A stretch of DNA of 64,000 nt from Pseudalkalibacillus hwajinpoensis (GTDB lineage Bacteria > Bacillota > Bacilli > Bacillales > Guptibacillaceae): contig NZ_JADFCM010000008.1 in NCBI RefSeq assembly GCF_015234585.1, positions 1,302,001 to 1,366,000 on the forward strand, read 5' to 3'. Below are positions 34,930-43,658 of the stretch, in pieces (within the stretch, counting starts at the first letter, position 1; each line of letters begins with the position of its first letter). Under the pieces are notes generated by a model that was not told the DNA's origin, did no database searches, and saw only the letters and a program-made list of their open reading frames with translations. Made by a program: the position numbers and the translations under genes.

Positions 34930-35871
34930 ATGCATAAAGCAGTTATTGTAGGAACAGGACCAGCGGGTTTAACAGCAGCCATTTATCTTGCGAGGGCTAA
35001 TATGGAGCCGCTCGTCATTGAGGGACCGGAACCTGGTGGTCAGCTTACGTTAACAACAGATGTTGAGAACTTTCCCGGTTTTCCAGATGGCGTTCTCGGT
35101 CCAGAATTGATGGAAAATATGAAGAAGCAGGCGCTTAGGTTTGGCGCTACAATTGAGCGTGGATGGGTGAAGGATATTGATTTTAGTGAGCGGCCATTTA
35201 AATTAAAAACAGATACTCTCGGGGATATTATGGCGGAGTCTGTTTTGATTTCGACTGGTGCTTCAGCAAAGCTTCTAGGTATACCAGGAGAATCAGAGAA
35301 CATGGGTCGAGGCGTGAGTACATGTGCAACGTGTGACGGATTTTTCTTCCGTGATAAAAAAATCGTTGTGATTGGTGGAGGAGACTCGGCTATGGAAGAA
35401 GCGACTTTTTTAACGAAATTCGCTTCAGAAGTTACTGTTCTTCACAGGAGGAAAGAACTTCGCGCATCAAAAATTATGCAAGAGCGTGCTCGTTCCAATG
35501 ATAAAATTAGCTGGAAGCTAAATGCTTCCCCGCTAGAGGTTGTGGCAGAAAACAATAAAGTGAGCGGTATTAAAGTAAAGAATAGTGACACGGGAGAAGA
35601 GGAGTTTGTTAAGACAGACGGCATATTTGTTGCGATTGGCCATCGTCCAAACACTGATTTTCTCGAGGGTAAAATTAATATGGATGATAAAGGTTACGTT
35701 CAAGTAGAACCAGGAACGACAAAAACGAACGTCCCTGGCGTGTTTGCTTGTGGAGATGTACAGGATTTTACTTACCGTCAAGCGATCACAGCAGCAGGTA
35801 CAGGGTGTATGGCGGCTATGGATTGTGAGCGGTTCCTCGAAGGAAACGCCTTTATAGACTGGAGTATGTAA
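34930..35871 (+). CDS. trxB: Thioredoxin-disulfide reductase-like FAD/NADPH protein
   Basis: A 313-aa flavoprotein of the low-molecular-weight thioredoxin reductase type: FAD site GTGPAGLTAAIYLARA, redox pair CATC in STCATCDGFFF, NADPH site VIGGGDSAMEEA, and the C-terminal FAD motif GVFACGDVQD. It should transfer electrons from NADPH to thioredoxin or a related protein. The usual Firmicute TrxB reads CAVCDG, so CATCDG suggests a second, divergent copy. It stands alone after a TATAAT at about 34882 and the AGGAGGG site. Confidence 0.88.
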   Translation: MHKAVIVGTGPAGLTAAIYLARANMEPLVIEGPEPGGQLTLTTDVENFPGFPDGVLGPELMENMKKQALRFGATIERGWVKDIDFSERPFKLKTDTLGDIMAESVLISTGASAKLLGIPGESENMGRGVSTCATCDGFFFRDKKIVVIGGGDSAMEEATFLTKFASEVTVLHRRKELRASKIMQERARSNDKISWKLNASPLEVVAENNKVSGIKVKNSDTGEEEFVKTDGIFVAIGHRPNTDFLEGKINMDDKGYVQVEPGTTKTNVPGVFACGDVQDFTYRQAITAAGTGCMAAMDCERFLEGNAFIDWSM

Positions 35872-35875
35872 GAAG

Positions 35876-35907
35876 AAAAAGCGCAGGCCTTGGCCTTGCG
35901 CTTTTTT
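35876..35907. terminator. Bidirectional terminator between trxB and hsp20
   Basis: AAAAAGCGCAGGCC, loop TT, GGCCTTGCGCTTTTTT. Confidence 0.88.
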
Positions 35908-36349
35908 AGTCGATGTTAATATAATTCGAATCGGTACGTATGCGATCGGATTTAGGTATCTTAATTTCAAGCACACCGTTTTCGTATTTCCCTTTCACAT
36001 TTTTCATAGAGAAGTGAAAAGGAAGCTTAATGGTGCGACTAGTACTTGAATAGGATCGTTCTTGTTTGTAATATTTTTGTTTATCGTTTCGTGACTCATG
36101 AAATTCTTTCGATTCAATGGAGATTCGGAGACCATCTCCAAGTGGTTCCACTTTAATTTGCTCCTTCGTGATACCAGGTAACTCTGCTTCAACAATAAAT
36201 GCATCCTCCGTTTCATAAAGATCAACCCGAAACGACTGAGCTGGTAGCAGATTCGCAAATGGCTCTTTAAAGAAATCATCAAAGGTGTTCATCCAATTTT
36301 GAATAGCAGGGTCTTGAAACAGTTTAGGTAATTTATCGCCTTTCGCCAT
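35906..36349 (-). CDS. Small heat-shock protein (Hsp20/alpha-crystallin)
   Basis: A 147-aa chaperone holding unfolded proteins. The alpha-crystallin domain covers about residues 45-140 (VDLYETEDAFIVEAELPGI ... KLPFHFSMKNVKGKYENGVLEIKIPK), with the family's GVLEI-type motif present. The C-terminal IxI-type tail is weak. No CIRCE element is visible upstream. It is convergent with trxB. Confidence 0.9.
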   Translation of the reverse strand: MAKGDKLPKLFQDPAIQNWMNTFDDFFKEPFANLLPAQSFRVDLYETEDAFIVEAELPGITKEQIKVEPLGDGLRISIESKEFHESRNDKQKYYKQERSYSSTSRTIKLPFHFSMKNVKGKYENGVLEIKIPKSDRIRTDSNYINID

Positions 36350-36441
36350 GGTTATTTCATCCTTTCCAACATTTCTGATATACAGTATGTTTGCCTAAGG
36401 AAAATGTGCTTTTTGTCTGTTTTTTACATAAAATTCGCAAG

Positions 36442-36470
36442 TTACTTCTGATCTTTCTTCATGTTACAAT
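36442..36470 (+). promoter_or_regulatory. SigA-type promoter of thyA-dfrA
   Basis: TTACTT, a 17-base spacer, TACAAT, about 30 bases upstream of thyA. Confidence 0.55.
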
Positions 36471-36499
36471 GGTCATTAGAGAATTGAAGGAGGAGTACG

Positions 36500-37294
36500 A
36501 TGAAGACTTACTTGCAGCTATGCGAAGAAATTTTACATAACGGAACTAAGAAATCTGATCGGACAGGAACGGGGACGGTCAGTGTATTTGGACATCAAAT
36601 GAGGTTTGATTTACAAGAAGGTTTTCCAGCTTTAACTACCAAAAAACTTCACTTAAGATCAATTATTCATGAGCTTCTTTGGTTTTTAAATGGAGACACC
36701 AATGTAAAGTATCTTCAGGATAATGGTGTGCGCATCTGGAATGAATGGGCTGATGAAGATGGTGAGCTTGGTCCAGTTTATGGTCATCAATGGCGCTCGT
36801 GGACGGGCGCGGACGGATCAACCGTTGATCAAATTGCAAAAGTAGTTGAGCAAATTAAAACAAATCCGAATTCAAGAAGAATGATTGTAACAGCATGGAA
36901 CCCTTCAGAAGTCGATGACATGGCTTTACCTCCATGTCACTGTCTTTTCCAGTTTTACGTTGCTGATGGGAAGCTTTCTTGTCAGCTTTATCAACGTTCT
37001 GCTGATGTGTTCCTTGGGGTGCCTTTCAATATCGCTTCCTACGCGCTTCTCACAATGATGATGGCGCAGGTGTGTGATTTAGAGCCAGGTGAATTTATTC
37101 ATACGCTAGGTGATGCACATATTTATAACAATCATATTGAGCAGGTCAACCTTCAGCTCACTCGTGAACCTAGAGACCTTCCAAAAATGAAAATCAATCC
37201 AGACGTGAAATCAATTTTTGATTTCTCATTTGATGATTTTGAGTTAACGGATTACAATCCTCATCCACATATTAAAGGAGAGGTGTCGGTATGA
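36500..37294 (+). CDS. thyA: Thymidylate synthase
   Basis: Converts dUMP to dTMP with methylene-THF. The 264-aa ThyA-type protein has the catalytic Cys in [12 protein letters not shown] near residue 146 and the [16 protein letters not shown] nucleotide-binding segment. AAGGAGGAG precedes the ATG. It overlaps dfrA by four bases (ATGA), a coupling that supplies the reductase needed to recycle the dihydrofolate it makes. Confidence 0.97.
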   Translation: MKTYLQLCEEILHNGTKKSDRTGTGTVSVFGHQMRFDLQEGFPALTTKKLHLRSIIHELLWFLNGDTNVKYLQDNGVRIWNEWADEDGELGPVYGHQWRSWTGADGSTVDQIAKVVEQIKTNPNSRRMIVTAWNPSEVDDMALPPCHCLFQFYVADGKLSCQLYQRSADVFLGVPFNIASYALLTMMMAQVCDLEPGEFIHTLGDAHIYNNHIEQVNLQLTREPRDLPKMKINPDVKSIFDFSFDDFELTDYNPHPHIKGEVSV

Positions 37295-37773
37295 TATCAT
37301 TTCTTCTAGCAATGGATGAAAAGCAGTTAATTGGGAAAGACAATGATCTGCCTTGGCATTTGCCAGCTGATCTCGCTTATTTTAAACGCATGACGACTGG
37401 AAAATCGATCGTTATGGGAAGAAAAACATTCGAATCAATTGGCAAAGCGTTACCCGGCCGTGAAAATTATCTAATTACTAGAAAAGACCTGGAATATGAA
37501 AAGGTTACTGTACTGCATTCTGTAGAGGAGTTTCTGGAACTTTCAAAGCGTGAGGAAAAAGATTGGTTCGTTATAGGTGGCGCTGAAATCTATCGTCAGC
37601 TGCTTCCGCATGCTGATCGCCTGTACATTACTGAGATTCATGAATCGTTTGATGGAGATACTTATTTTCCCGATTTCTCTCAAGATGATTGGAAAGAAAC
37701 TTCGCGCGAAAAACATTCAAGTGATGAGAGAAATAAACACGCTTTCGATTTTGTCGTTTACGATCGCAACTAA
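37291..37773 (+). CDS. dfrA: Dihydrofolate reductase
   Basis: Reduces dihydrofolate to tetrahydrofolate with NADPH. The 160-aa protein shows [16 protein letters not shown], the [15 protein letters not shown] segment and [22 protein letters not shown]. Its start codon overlaps the thyA stop. The gene is followed by a terminator. Confidence 0.96.
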   Translation: MISFLLAMDEKQLIGKDNDLPWHLPADLAYFKRMTTGKSIVMGRKTFESIGKALPGRENYLITRKDLEYEKVTVLHSVEEFLELSKREEKDWFVIGGAEIYRQLLPHADRLYITEIHESFDGDTYFPDFSQDDWKETSREKHSSDERNKHAFDFVVYDRN

Positions 37774-37818
37774 AAAAATCCCCCGGTGAAATGCTTTTCA
37801 CTAGGGGGATTTTTGCTT
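37772..37818. terminator. Bidirectional terminator between dfrA and a yitT-family gene
   Basis: AATCCCCC ... GGGGGATT with an inner GTGAA/TTCAC stem and A/T-runs on both sides. Confidence 0.9.
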
Positions 37819-38652
37819 TTATGTTTTAGGAAATGTAAATCCTTCTCCAAAAACATCTCTCACGTCATGCACAACGACAAAAGCTTTATCATCGACTTTT
37901 TGAATCATCTTTTTAAGAAGGAAAAGCTCCTGTTTATTAATGACAACGTATAAGATGTCTTTTGATTCATTTGAATAATGTCCGCGAGCATTAATAACCG
38001 TTACGCCTCGGTCCATTTCTTCACTTACTTTCTCTGCAATGGCAACAGTACTTTGAGAAATAATCGTTACGGCTTTACGCGTATCAAATCCGTCAATTAA
38101 ATAGTCCAATATTTTTGTGCTAATATAAATGGAAATTCCGGTATACATCGTATTTTCGATCCCGATGACGACGGAAGAGCCGAGTACAACGAGAATATCA
38201 AAAACAAACATCGATGTACTTACGCTCCACCCAAAGCTTTGGTTAAGCATACGGGCAACAATTGTAGATCCACCAGTAGTACCACCTGAGCGGAGAACGA
38301 GACCGAGACCAATCCCGATGAAAACACCAGCAAAGACGGTTCCGAGCATAATATCAAGCGGCTGACCCATTCCTTCAGTTAATTGTATAAATAAAGAGCT
38401 AAAGAAGATCGCAAGCATCGTATACCAGGTTACTCGTTTATTCAGTACCTTATATCCAATGGCTAAAAGCACAGCGTTCATAACAAAGTTTGTAATCCCT
38501 GGTGACCAATCAAGAATATAATAAAGCGTCATCGATATGCCAGTTACGCCGCCTTCACCTAGTTCGTTTGGAATCGCAAACCAGTTCACACCAAGCGCAA
38601 AGAATAACGATCCGATAATAATTAACGTTATTTCTTTTCCAGTATTGTTCAT
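37819..38652 (-). CDS. YitT-family membrane protein
   Basis: A 277-aa integral membrane protein. About six hydrophobic spans fill residues 5-190, with the family motif GGVTGISM near residue 35 and GGTTGGSTIVARML near residue 125. The C-terminal DUF2179 domain (about 200-275, VTVINARGHYSNESKDILYVVI) is cytoplasmic. B. subtilis has several paralogues (YitT, YpjC, YqfU and others). The transport role, if any, is unknown. Confidence 0.85.
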   Translation of the reverse strand: MNNTGKEITLIIIGSLFFALGVNWFAIPNELGEGGVTGISMTLYYILDWSPGITNFVMNAVLLAIGYKVLNKRVTWYTMLAIFFSSLFIQLTEGMGQPLDIMLGTVFAGVFIGIGLGLVLRSGGTTGGSTIVARMLNQSFGWSVSTSMFVFDILVVLGSSVVIGIENTMYTGISIYISTKILDYLIDGFDTRKAVTIISQSTVAIAEKVSEEMDRGVTVINARGHYSNESKDILYVVINKQELFLLKKMIQKVDDKAFVVVHDVRDVFGEGFTFPKT

Positions 38653-38806
38653 GTCATCACTCCGTTCTGTTCCTCAATACGTAGGATAATATATCATAGT
38701 GGTTGAAACTGGACAAGATTGTTCAACAATATTGTTCGAATGAAATGTGACTTCCTTTTTTTTATGTTAAAATAATGGAAAATAGAGTATGGGCGGGTCT
38801 TAAGAC

Positions 38807-39472
38807 ATGCGTAAAGAAACAGTTGAACAAAAAGTGTATCAACTAATAAAAAATGCGATATTAACGAGACAAATCGCTCCAGGAAATCAGCTGTTTGAAA
38901 GTGCTATTGCTGCTAAAGTCAATGCTAGTAGGACGCCGATTCGAAGTGCTATTGCGAAACTGGAAGCAGAGGGTCTTGTGACTGTCGTTCCGAATAAAGG
39001 AGCTTTTATCGTTCAACCGACGATTGATGAAATGATTCAGGCTTTTGAATTGAGAAAAGTTTTAGAGGATATGGCGATCCGTGAAGGGTACGCAAAAATG
39101 GAACCTTCTGATATCGAGCGGTTAAAGCAACAGACTGAGGAGATGGGAAAGGCGTTTAAAGAAGGTAACATTCTCTTATATCATGAACAAAATAAGGCGT
39201 TTCACCTTGTGATGGCTAAAGCGAGTGGAAATCGCTATTTGATTGATTTTATGGAGCAAATTTTAAATCAAATTACCATTTATATGGTGCTGTATGATGT
39301 TTTTAGCGGTAATGATGAGAATGATATTGTCGAACATAATAGAGTGATTCAACTACTAGAGGCAAATGATGAGGAAAGTCTTCATAACGTTATTACAAAC
39401 CATCTTGAGAATAGTTTAGCAAAGCTTCAGGAAGATAAGCTAAATTATCAGTCGCTGACAACACTATTTTAA
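38807..39472 (+). CDS. GntR-family transcriptional regulator (FadR/FCD type)
   Basis: A DNA-binding repressor of 221 aa. The N-terminal winged helix-turn-helix (about residues 8-75: LFESAIAAKVNASRTPIRSAIAKLEAEGLV) is followed by an all-helical FCD ligand-binding domain (about 80-210) with the metal-binding Asp/His pattern (for example HEQNKAFHLVMAKAS and DIVEHNRVIQ). The ligand and target are unknown. It is flanked by a membrane protein and a ferredoxin on the opposite strand, and no operator is obvious. Confidence 0.88.
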   Translation: MRKETVEQKVYQLIKNAILTRQIAPGNQLFESAIAAKVNASRTPIRSAIAKLEAEGLVTVVPNKGAFIVQPTIDEMIQAFELRKVLEDMAIREGYAKMEPSDIERLKQQTEEMGKAFKEGNILLYHEQNKAFHLVMAKASGNRYLIDFMEQILNQITIYMVLYDVFSGNDENDIVEHNRVIQLLEANDEESLHNVITNHLENSLAKLQEDKLNYQSLTTLF

Positions 39473-39473
39473 T

Positions 39474-39506
39474 AAAGACGAGCTAGGTAAGCTCGTCTTT
39501 GTTTTT
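39474..39506. terminator. Bidirectional terminator
   Basis: AAAGACGAGCT / AGCTCGTCTTT stem followed by GTTTTT. Confidence 0.9.
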
Positions 39507-39508
39507 GC

Positions 39509-39829
39509 TTATTCAGCAGGTCTAGGTCCAGCATCAAGGCCAGAGCTTTCAACAGTCATCGCAGGCTTCACTTCGCAGTTGCCGTTAACACGAACCTGAC
39601 AGGAGAGGCGGAGTTTTTCTTCCACGCCTTTTTTCTTAAACGCTTCCTCTTCAATTTCAGTTAGTTCTCCAAATTCTCCATCCATCACTTCTACACGGCA
39701 GGTTGTGCATTTTGCGTTCCCACCGCAGCGGTGAAGAACATGGACCCCGTTATCTTCAAGAGCAAGTGCTAACTTAGTTCCTTCTTCTACTTCAAACGTT
39801 CCGTGATCTGGTACAGTAACTTTAGCCAA
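39509..39829 (-). CDS. 2Fe-2S ferredoxin
   Basis: A plant/vertebrate-type ferredoxin of 106 aa carrying electrons. The cluster cysteines are visible as HRCGGNAKCTTCRVEV and, later, LSCQV (C-x5-C-x2-C ... C). It starts with TTG behind AAGGAGGA. The acidic tail ends SSGLDAGPRPAE. The electron partner is not encoded nearby. Confidence 0.9.
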   Translation of the reverse strand: MAKVTVPDHGTFEVEEGTKLALALEDNGVHVLHRCGGNAKCTTCRVEVMDGEFGELTEIEEEAFKKKGVEEKLRLSCQVRVNGNCEVKPAMTVESSGLDAGPRPAE

Positions 39830-39995
39830 AGAAATTCCTCCTTTATGAAATGGTTCCCCTTACATCCTCTATCATATCCGAATTTCAAGTCTCTTTGAAG
39901 AGCATTGTTCCGATTGTAAAAATTCGTCGAATAATGGTTAAAGAATGTGGGTAAGGGTAAAGAAATAGTAGTAAAGACGAACCAGGAGGAGAAAC

Positions 39996-40427
39996 ATGGA
40001 AAAAAAGCATTTTACTTTAGAAGAAGCGAATCGTTTGTTGCCAGTATTAAGGAGAGAGCTTGCCGGACTTAAGCGCCTGAAAATTCAATTTAGCGAACAT
40101 TACGATCAGATTGAACAGCATAAGAAAACGCTTCTTTATCGTCACAAAACAAAAGTTGACGAAGATATCCTTTTTAAAAAAGAGGCGCGGATGGAATTTA
40201 TGGAGTTAGAAGCACAAACGTTTATTAACAATATCATGACTCTTGGAGTAGAAATCAAGAATGTAGATGAAGGATTAATTGATTTTCCTGCAATAATCAA
40301 TGGAAAAGAAGTGTTACTGTGCTGGAAAGACGGAGAAGAGGAAGTATCCTTTTATCATTCAGATCTAGGTGGATTTAATAAACGAGAACCGATTGAAAAC
40401 ATTATGAAAGAGGAGGAGCAGGGCTGA
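39996..40427 (+). CDS. DUF2203-family protein
   Basis: A 143-aa cytoplasmic protein with an N-terminal helical segment (FTLEEANRLLPVLRREL), a long helix, and a C-terminal domain (GLIDFPAIINGKEVLLCWKDGEEEVSFYHS) typical of DUF2203. It has an AGGAGGAGAA site. Upstream, GTTAAA and GGGTAA with 12 bases between resemble a weak sigma-B promoter. The function is unknown. Confidence 0.75.
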   Translation: MEKKHFTLEEANRLLPVLRRELAGLKRLKIQFSEHYDQIEQHKKTLLYRHKTKVDEDILFKKEARMEFMELEAQTFINNIMTLGVEIKNVDEGLIDFPAIINGKEVLLCWKDGEEEVSFYHSDLGGFNKREPIENIMKEEEQG

Positions 40428-40528
40428 TGTAGATCAGCTCTTTTCAATAAAACACAATTAAATTTCAATTACCGTAATAGTATATAATTTTAAAAATAGC
40501 TCACCTTAAAGAGTAGGGAGGTGAGTTC

Positions 40529-40645
40529 ATGAAAAACCCAAAACAAACTCATAAGCATGATACCGAATTCGCAAGCGAGCTAGCAGCTGAACAAAATAAC
40601 AATAAAAAGCATAAGAAAAATAAGCAACAAAAAAAGAATGCTTAA
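40529..40645 (+). CDS. Small spore-protein-like peptide (38 aa) with a TEFASE motif
   Basis: AGGGAGGTGAG precedes the ATG. The peptide begins MKNPKQTHKHDTEFASELA and ends in Lys/Asn/Gln repeats. TEFASE is the sequence at which the germination protease GPR cuts gamma-type small acid-soluble spore proteins, so a spore role is likely but inferred. A terminator follows at once. Confidence 0.65.
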   Translation: MKNPKQTHKHDTEFASELAAEQNNNKKHKKNKQQKKNA

Positions 40646-40647
40646 TA

Positions 40648-40679
40648 AAAAGGAGCTCTTAGCGGAGCTTCTTTTCTTT
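40648..40679 (+). terminator. Terminator
   Basis: AAAAGGAGCTC ... GAGCTTCTTTT with one mismatch, then TCTTT. Confidence 0.65.
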
Positions 40680-40761
40680 ATCTTATTAGTAGATCAGTTC
40701 CCTTCTTTCTCTAAAACAGTTAAAATAGGAAGCAGACTAAAGAGAGAAAAGGATGAGTATC

Positions 40762-42648
40762 ATGAGCTTATTACAGGCTGAATTAATCACCAAATCATAT
40801 GGAGAGAAAACACTATTTGATGGGATATCTTTTTCGCTCGAAGAAAAGCAGAGAATCGGTTTAATTGGAGTAAATGGCACGGGGAAATCCTCTTTGCTTA
40901 AAATTCTTGCGGGCATCGAGTCGATGGATAGTGGTGCACTGCACCATGCGAATCAGTTCCATGTAGAGTACTTGCCTCAGGACCCGGTTTTTGTTGAGGA
41001 AAAAACTATCCTTGAGACAGTTTTTGATAGTGATGTGCCGTTATTTAATACGGTAAGAAAATATGAAGAAGCGCTGCAGAACGTAATGAACTTTCCTGAG
41101 AAAGAAGCGACACAAGAGAAGCTTCTTCAGGCACAGGAAGAAATGGATCGTCTTCAAGCGTGGGATTTTAGTACCCAAGCTAAAACGATTCTAACAAAGC
41201 TCGGGCTTACTCAGTTTGACGCAATGGTGAATGAATTATCAGGTGGTCAACAAAAACGTGTTGCACTAGCGAAAGCATTTATAAATCCAGCAGACTTATT
41301 GATTCTCGATGAGCCCACTAACCATATCGATAATGCAACTGTTGAATGGTTAGAACAATACCTGGCCAATTACTCTGGAACTCTATTGCTTGTTACGCAT
41401 GACCGGTATTTTCTTAATCGTGTAACAAACCGCATTTTTGAACTGGATAAAGGACGATTGTTTGAATATGAAGGGAATTACGCTACATTTCTTGAACAGA
41501 AAGCGATGCGTGAAGAACGTGAGGCGAAAGAAGAAGATAAACACAATAAATTACTAAAAAGTGAGCTAGAGTGGTTAAAAAAGGGAGCGAAAGCTAGAAC
41601 AACAAAACAAAAAGCACGTAAGCAAAGAATCGAGAAAATGAAGGAAGAACCAGGACGAACGACAGAAGGAAATGTCGATATGGCATTAGGTGCGAGTCGT
41701 CTAGGTAAGAAAGTAATTGAAGCTAAGGATATATCAAAAGTGATCAATGGTCGAACGTTAACAGACCAATTTAACTATCTTGTTCTTCCACAAGACCGAA
41801 TTGGCATCATTGGACCGAATGGTTCTGGCAAAACGACGCTACTTAATATGCTTGCTGGTCGAATCGCTCCTGATTCAGGTCACGTTGATATTGGTGTAAC
41901 AGTTAAACCAGGTTTCTACACTCAACAAAATGAGGGGTTAGATGAATCGCTTAGAGTAATTGAATACATTCGTGAAGGTGGAGAGGAGGTTCGCCTCCGT
42001 AAGGGCGGAACCGTATCAGCATCTCAAATGCTTGAGCGATTTCTATTTTCACCTGATATGCAATGGACATACATATCCCGATTATCTGGTGGAGAGAAAA
42101 GAAGATTATATTTGCTTCGTATCTTAATGGAAGAGCCGAACGTTCTTTTCCTAGATGAGCCTACGAATGATTTAGACGTTCAGACGCTTGCTGTGTTAGA
42201 AGATTATCTTGCCGAATTCCCTGGAGCTGTTATTACCGTTTCCCACGATCGTTATTTCCTTGATAAGATGGCAGAGCAGCTTTTCGTTTTCGATGGTGAT
42301 GGAAAGATTGACCACTATTATGGCTCCTACTCCGATTATCTTGATGTATTGAAAAAAGAAAAAGAGCTTGAAGCTATGGAGAAAAAGCAATCAACTCCAA
42401 AAACAGGAGATACAATCGAGAAACCAAAGCAAGTGAAACTCTCTTACAAAGAAAAGAAAGAATGGGAAACGATTCAGGACACTATTGAGAAAATTGAACA
42501 GCGCATTGAAGACGTTAAAGTTGAAATAGCAGAATCAGGAAGCGATTTTTCAAAAGTAGATGAGCTTTATAAAGAAGAACAGGCTCTAACGTTAGAATTA
42601 GAAGAAAAAATTGAACGTTGGTCTGAGCTCTCAGAGAAAATGGAATAG
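40762..42648 (+). CDS. yfmR: ABC-F family ATPase YfmR (Uup-like)
   Basis: A soluble ribosome-associated ATPase of 628 aa with two ABC domains: Walker A GVNGTGKS and GPNGSGKT, signatures LSGGQQKR and LSGGEKRR, and Walker B LLILDEPTNH and VLFLDEPTND. The C-terminal coiled coil (about 555-628, KEWETIQDTIEKIEQRIEDV) marks the Uup/YfmR type, which helps EF-P-like rescue of stalled translation. It is not an antibiotic-resistance ABC-F by length and tail. ATG at 40762 fits AAAAGG better than the ATG at 40753. Confidence 0.9.
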   Translation: MSLLQAELITKSYGEKTLFDGISFSLEEKQRIGLIGVNGTGKSSLLKILAGIESMDSGALHHANQFHVEYLPQDPVFVEEKTILETVFDSDVPLFNTVRKYEEALQNVMNFPEKEATQEKLLQAQEEMDRLQAWDFSTQAKTILTKLGLTQFDAMVNELSGGQQKRVALAKAFINPADLLILDEPTNHIDNATVEWLEQYLANYSGTLLLVTHDRYFLNRVTNRIFELDKGRLFEYEGNYATFLEQKAMREEREAKEEDKHNKLLKSELEWLKKGAKARTTKQKARKQRIEKMKEEPGRTTEGNVDMALGASRLGKKVIEAKDISKVINGRTLTDQFNYLVLPQDRIGIIGPNGSGKTTLLNMLAGRIAPDSGHVDIGVTVKPGFYTQQNEGLDESLRVIEYIREGGEEVRLRKGGTVSASQMLERFLFSPDMQWTYISRLSGGEKRRLYLLRILMEEPNVLFLDEPTNDLDVQTLAVLEDYLAEFPGAVITVSHDRYFLDKMAEQLFVFDGDGKIDHYYGSYSDYLDVLKKEKELEAMEKKQSTPKTGDTIEKPKQVKLSYKEKKEWETIQDTIEKIEQRIEDVKVEIAESGSDFSKVDELYKEEQALTLELEEKIERWSELSEKME

Positions 42649-42718
42649 TAGGAAACCCTGCTATGTATTAATGAGTTTTGAGAGATTCACTCACCAAAAA
42701 AATTATGGAATCAAACCG

Positions 42719-42752
42719 AAAGCCACTCCTGAATTTCAGGTGTGGCTTTTTT
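42719..42752 (+). terminator. Rho-independent terminator of yfmR
   Basis: AAGCCAC..CCTG / CAGG..GTGGCTT, then TTTT. Confidence 0.88.
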
Positions 42753-42791
42753 GGTGTGCTAACGTTTTTTAGGTTCTCGAAGTCTAATTCA

Positions 42792-42871
42792 CTTTTCAAT
42801 TCACAGGTTGAAAAACCTGCAAGCAAAAGTGCATACCTGATACGAGTGCGGATTTGGGAGTGAATTGAAAG
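42792..42871. repeat. Inverted repeat at the left edge of the accessory region
   Basis: CTTTTCAATTCAC (42792-42804) and GTGAATTGAAAG (42860-42871) face each other across 55 bases. The gap between yfmR and the first array gene (42649-43015) holds this repeat and R copy 1, and no gene that I can support. Confidence 0.45.
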
Positions 42872-42933
42872 AAGTTTTTAATTGGCTATTTATGTTAATA
42901 TTGAAGTTGGATTAAAGAAGGTATTCAAGTTAA

Positions 42934-42963
42934 GGGCAGTAATCTGGAATAAGATCGGGTTTC
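42934..42963 (+). repeat. Array repeat R, copy 1 (diverged)
   Basis: The core AATCTGGAATAAGATCGGG aligns with the R core ATCTGTAATAAGATAGG found five more times downstream. It lies 53 bases before the first array gene. Confidence 0.5.
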
Positions 42964-43015
42964 ATTATCCATAAATAAAATATTTTCAAAAAACCATAAA
43001 AGGAAGTGTGCAATA

Positions 43016-43561
43016 TTGGTTAGTGAAAGTAAAATCATTATTCTTCCATTAAATAATGCGTTAATTAAGGATATCAATAAGACAAATGATTATTTTAAGT
43101 TATTTGGTAGAGTTGTCCCCAGTTTACAATCAGGAAAGTGGTCTTATAAAGTGGTTCTTTTCAATGAAACTAGAGAAACACGTTTTCCAGATGACAAACT
43201 TGATTGGAGCCAATATATAAACCGAGAGGATAAAACCTTGTTATTAGCTTATATGAATAACATTTGCATAGGACAAATTAGAATAATTAAGGAATGGAAT
43301 CGCTTCTGTTATATTGAAAACATTGCTACTAAAAAAGATTATAGAAACAGTGGAGTCGGAAAGTTGCTCTTAAATAAAGCGGAAGAGTGGGCAAAAGAAA
43401 GAAAACTTATAGGAATGTCCTTGGAAGCACAAGATGATAATCTTGGTGCATGCAGATTTTATGTGAAACAAGGATTTATACTAGGTGGAGTTGACACACT
43501 AAAGCAATCATATAATCCTAATATTGAAACCACTTTGTACTGGTACAAGTTATTCAAGTAA
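43016..43561 (+). CDS. satA: Streptothricin acetyltransferase-like GNAT (SatA/YyaR type)
   Basis: A 181-aa GNAT acetyltransferase. The order of segments is that of SatA: GKWSYKVVLF near residue 40, a YPD/FPDDKLDWSQYINRED stretch, LAYMNNICIGQIRI, the acetyl-CoA loop YRNSGVGKLLLNKAEEWA, LEAQDDNLGACRFYVKQGF and a terminal LYWYKLF. SatA inactivates streptothricin by acetylating its beta-lysine; the substrate here is inferred. TTG at 43016 follows AAAAGGAAGTG. The gene is AT-rich and the first in the cassette-like array. Confidence 0.82.
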   Translation: MVSESKIIILPLNNALIKDINKTNDYFKLFGRVVPSLQSGKWSYKVVLFNETRETRFPDDKLDWSQYINREDKTLLLAYMNNICIGQIRIIKEWNRFCYIENIATKKDYRNSGVGKLLLNKAEEWAKERKLIGMSLEAQDDNLGACRFYVKQGFILGGVDTLKQSYNPNIETTLYWYKLFK

Positions 43562-43563
43562 TG

Positions 43564-43612
43564 GGGGCGGTAGCTGCACAGAGGCTATCACTTATTGTGC
43601 GAACGGAGTAAG
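43564..43612 (+). repeat. Array repeat B, copy 1
   Basis: GGTAGCTGCACAGAGGCTAT begins directly after the satA stop. It folds as GGTAGC/GCTATC plus CTTA/TAAG hairpins. Copy 2 lies at 47091-47137 with about 21 of the first 26 bases identical. Confidence 0.6.
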
Positions 43613-43658
43613 TTTAGGTTACTTTAAAAATGAATTTAGATTAAGGAGTGCGTATTTT

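Noticed and set aside
42678..42863. 61-codon frame after yfmR
   Set aside because: It spans the yfmR terminator hairpin, has no ribosome site, and its composition does not look coding.
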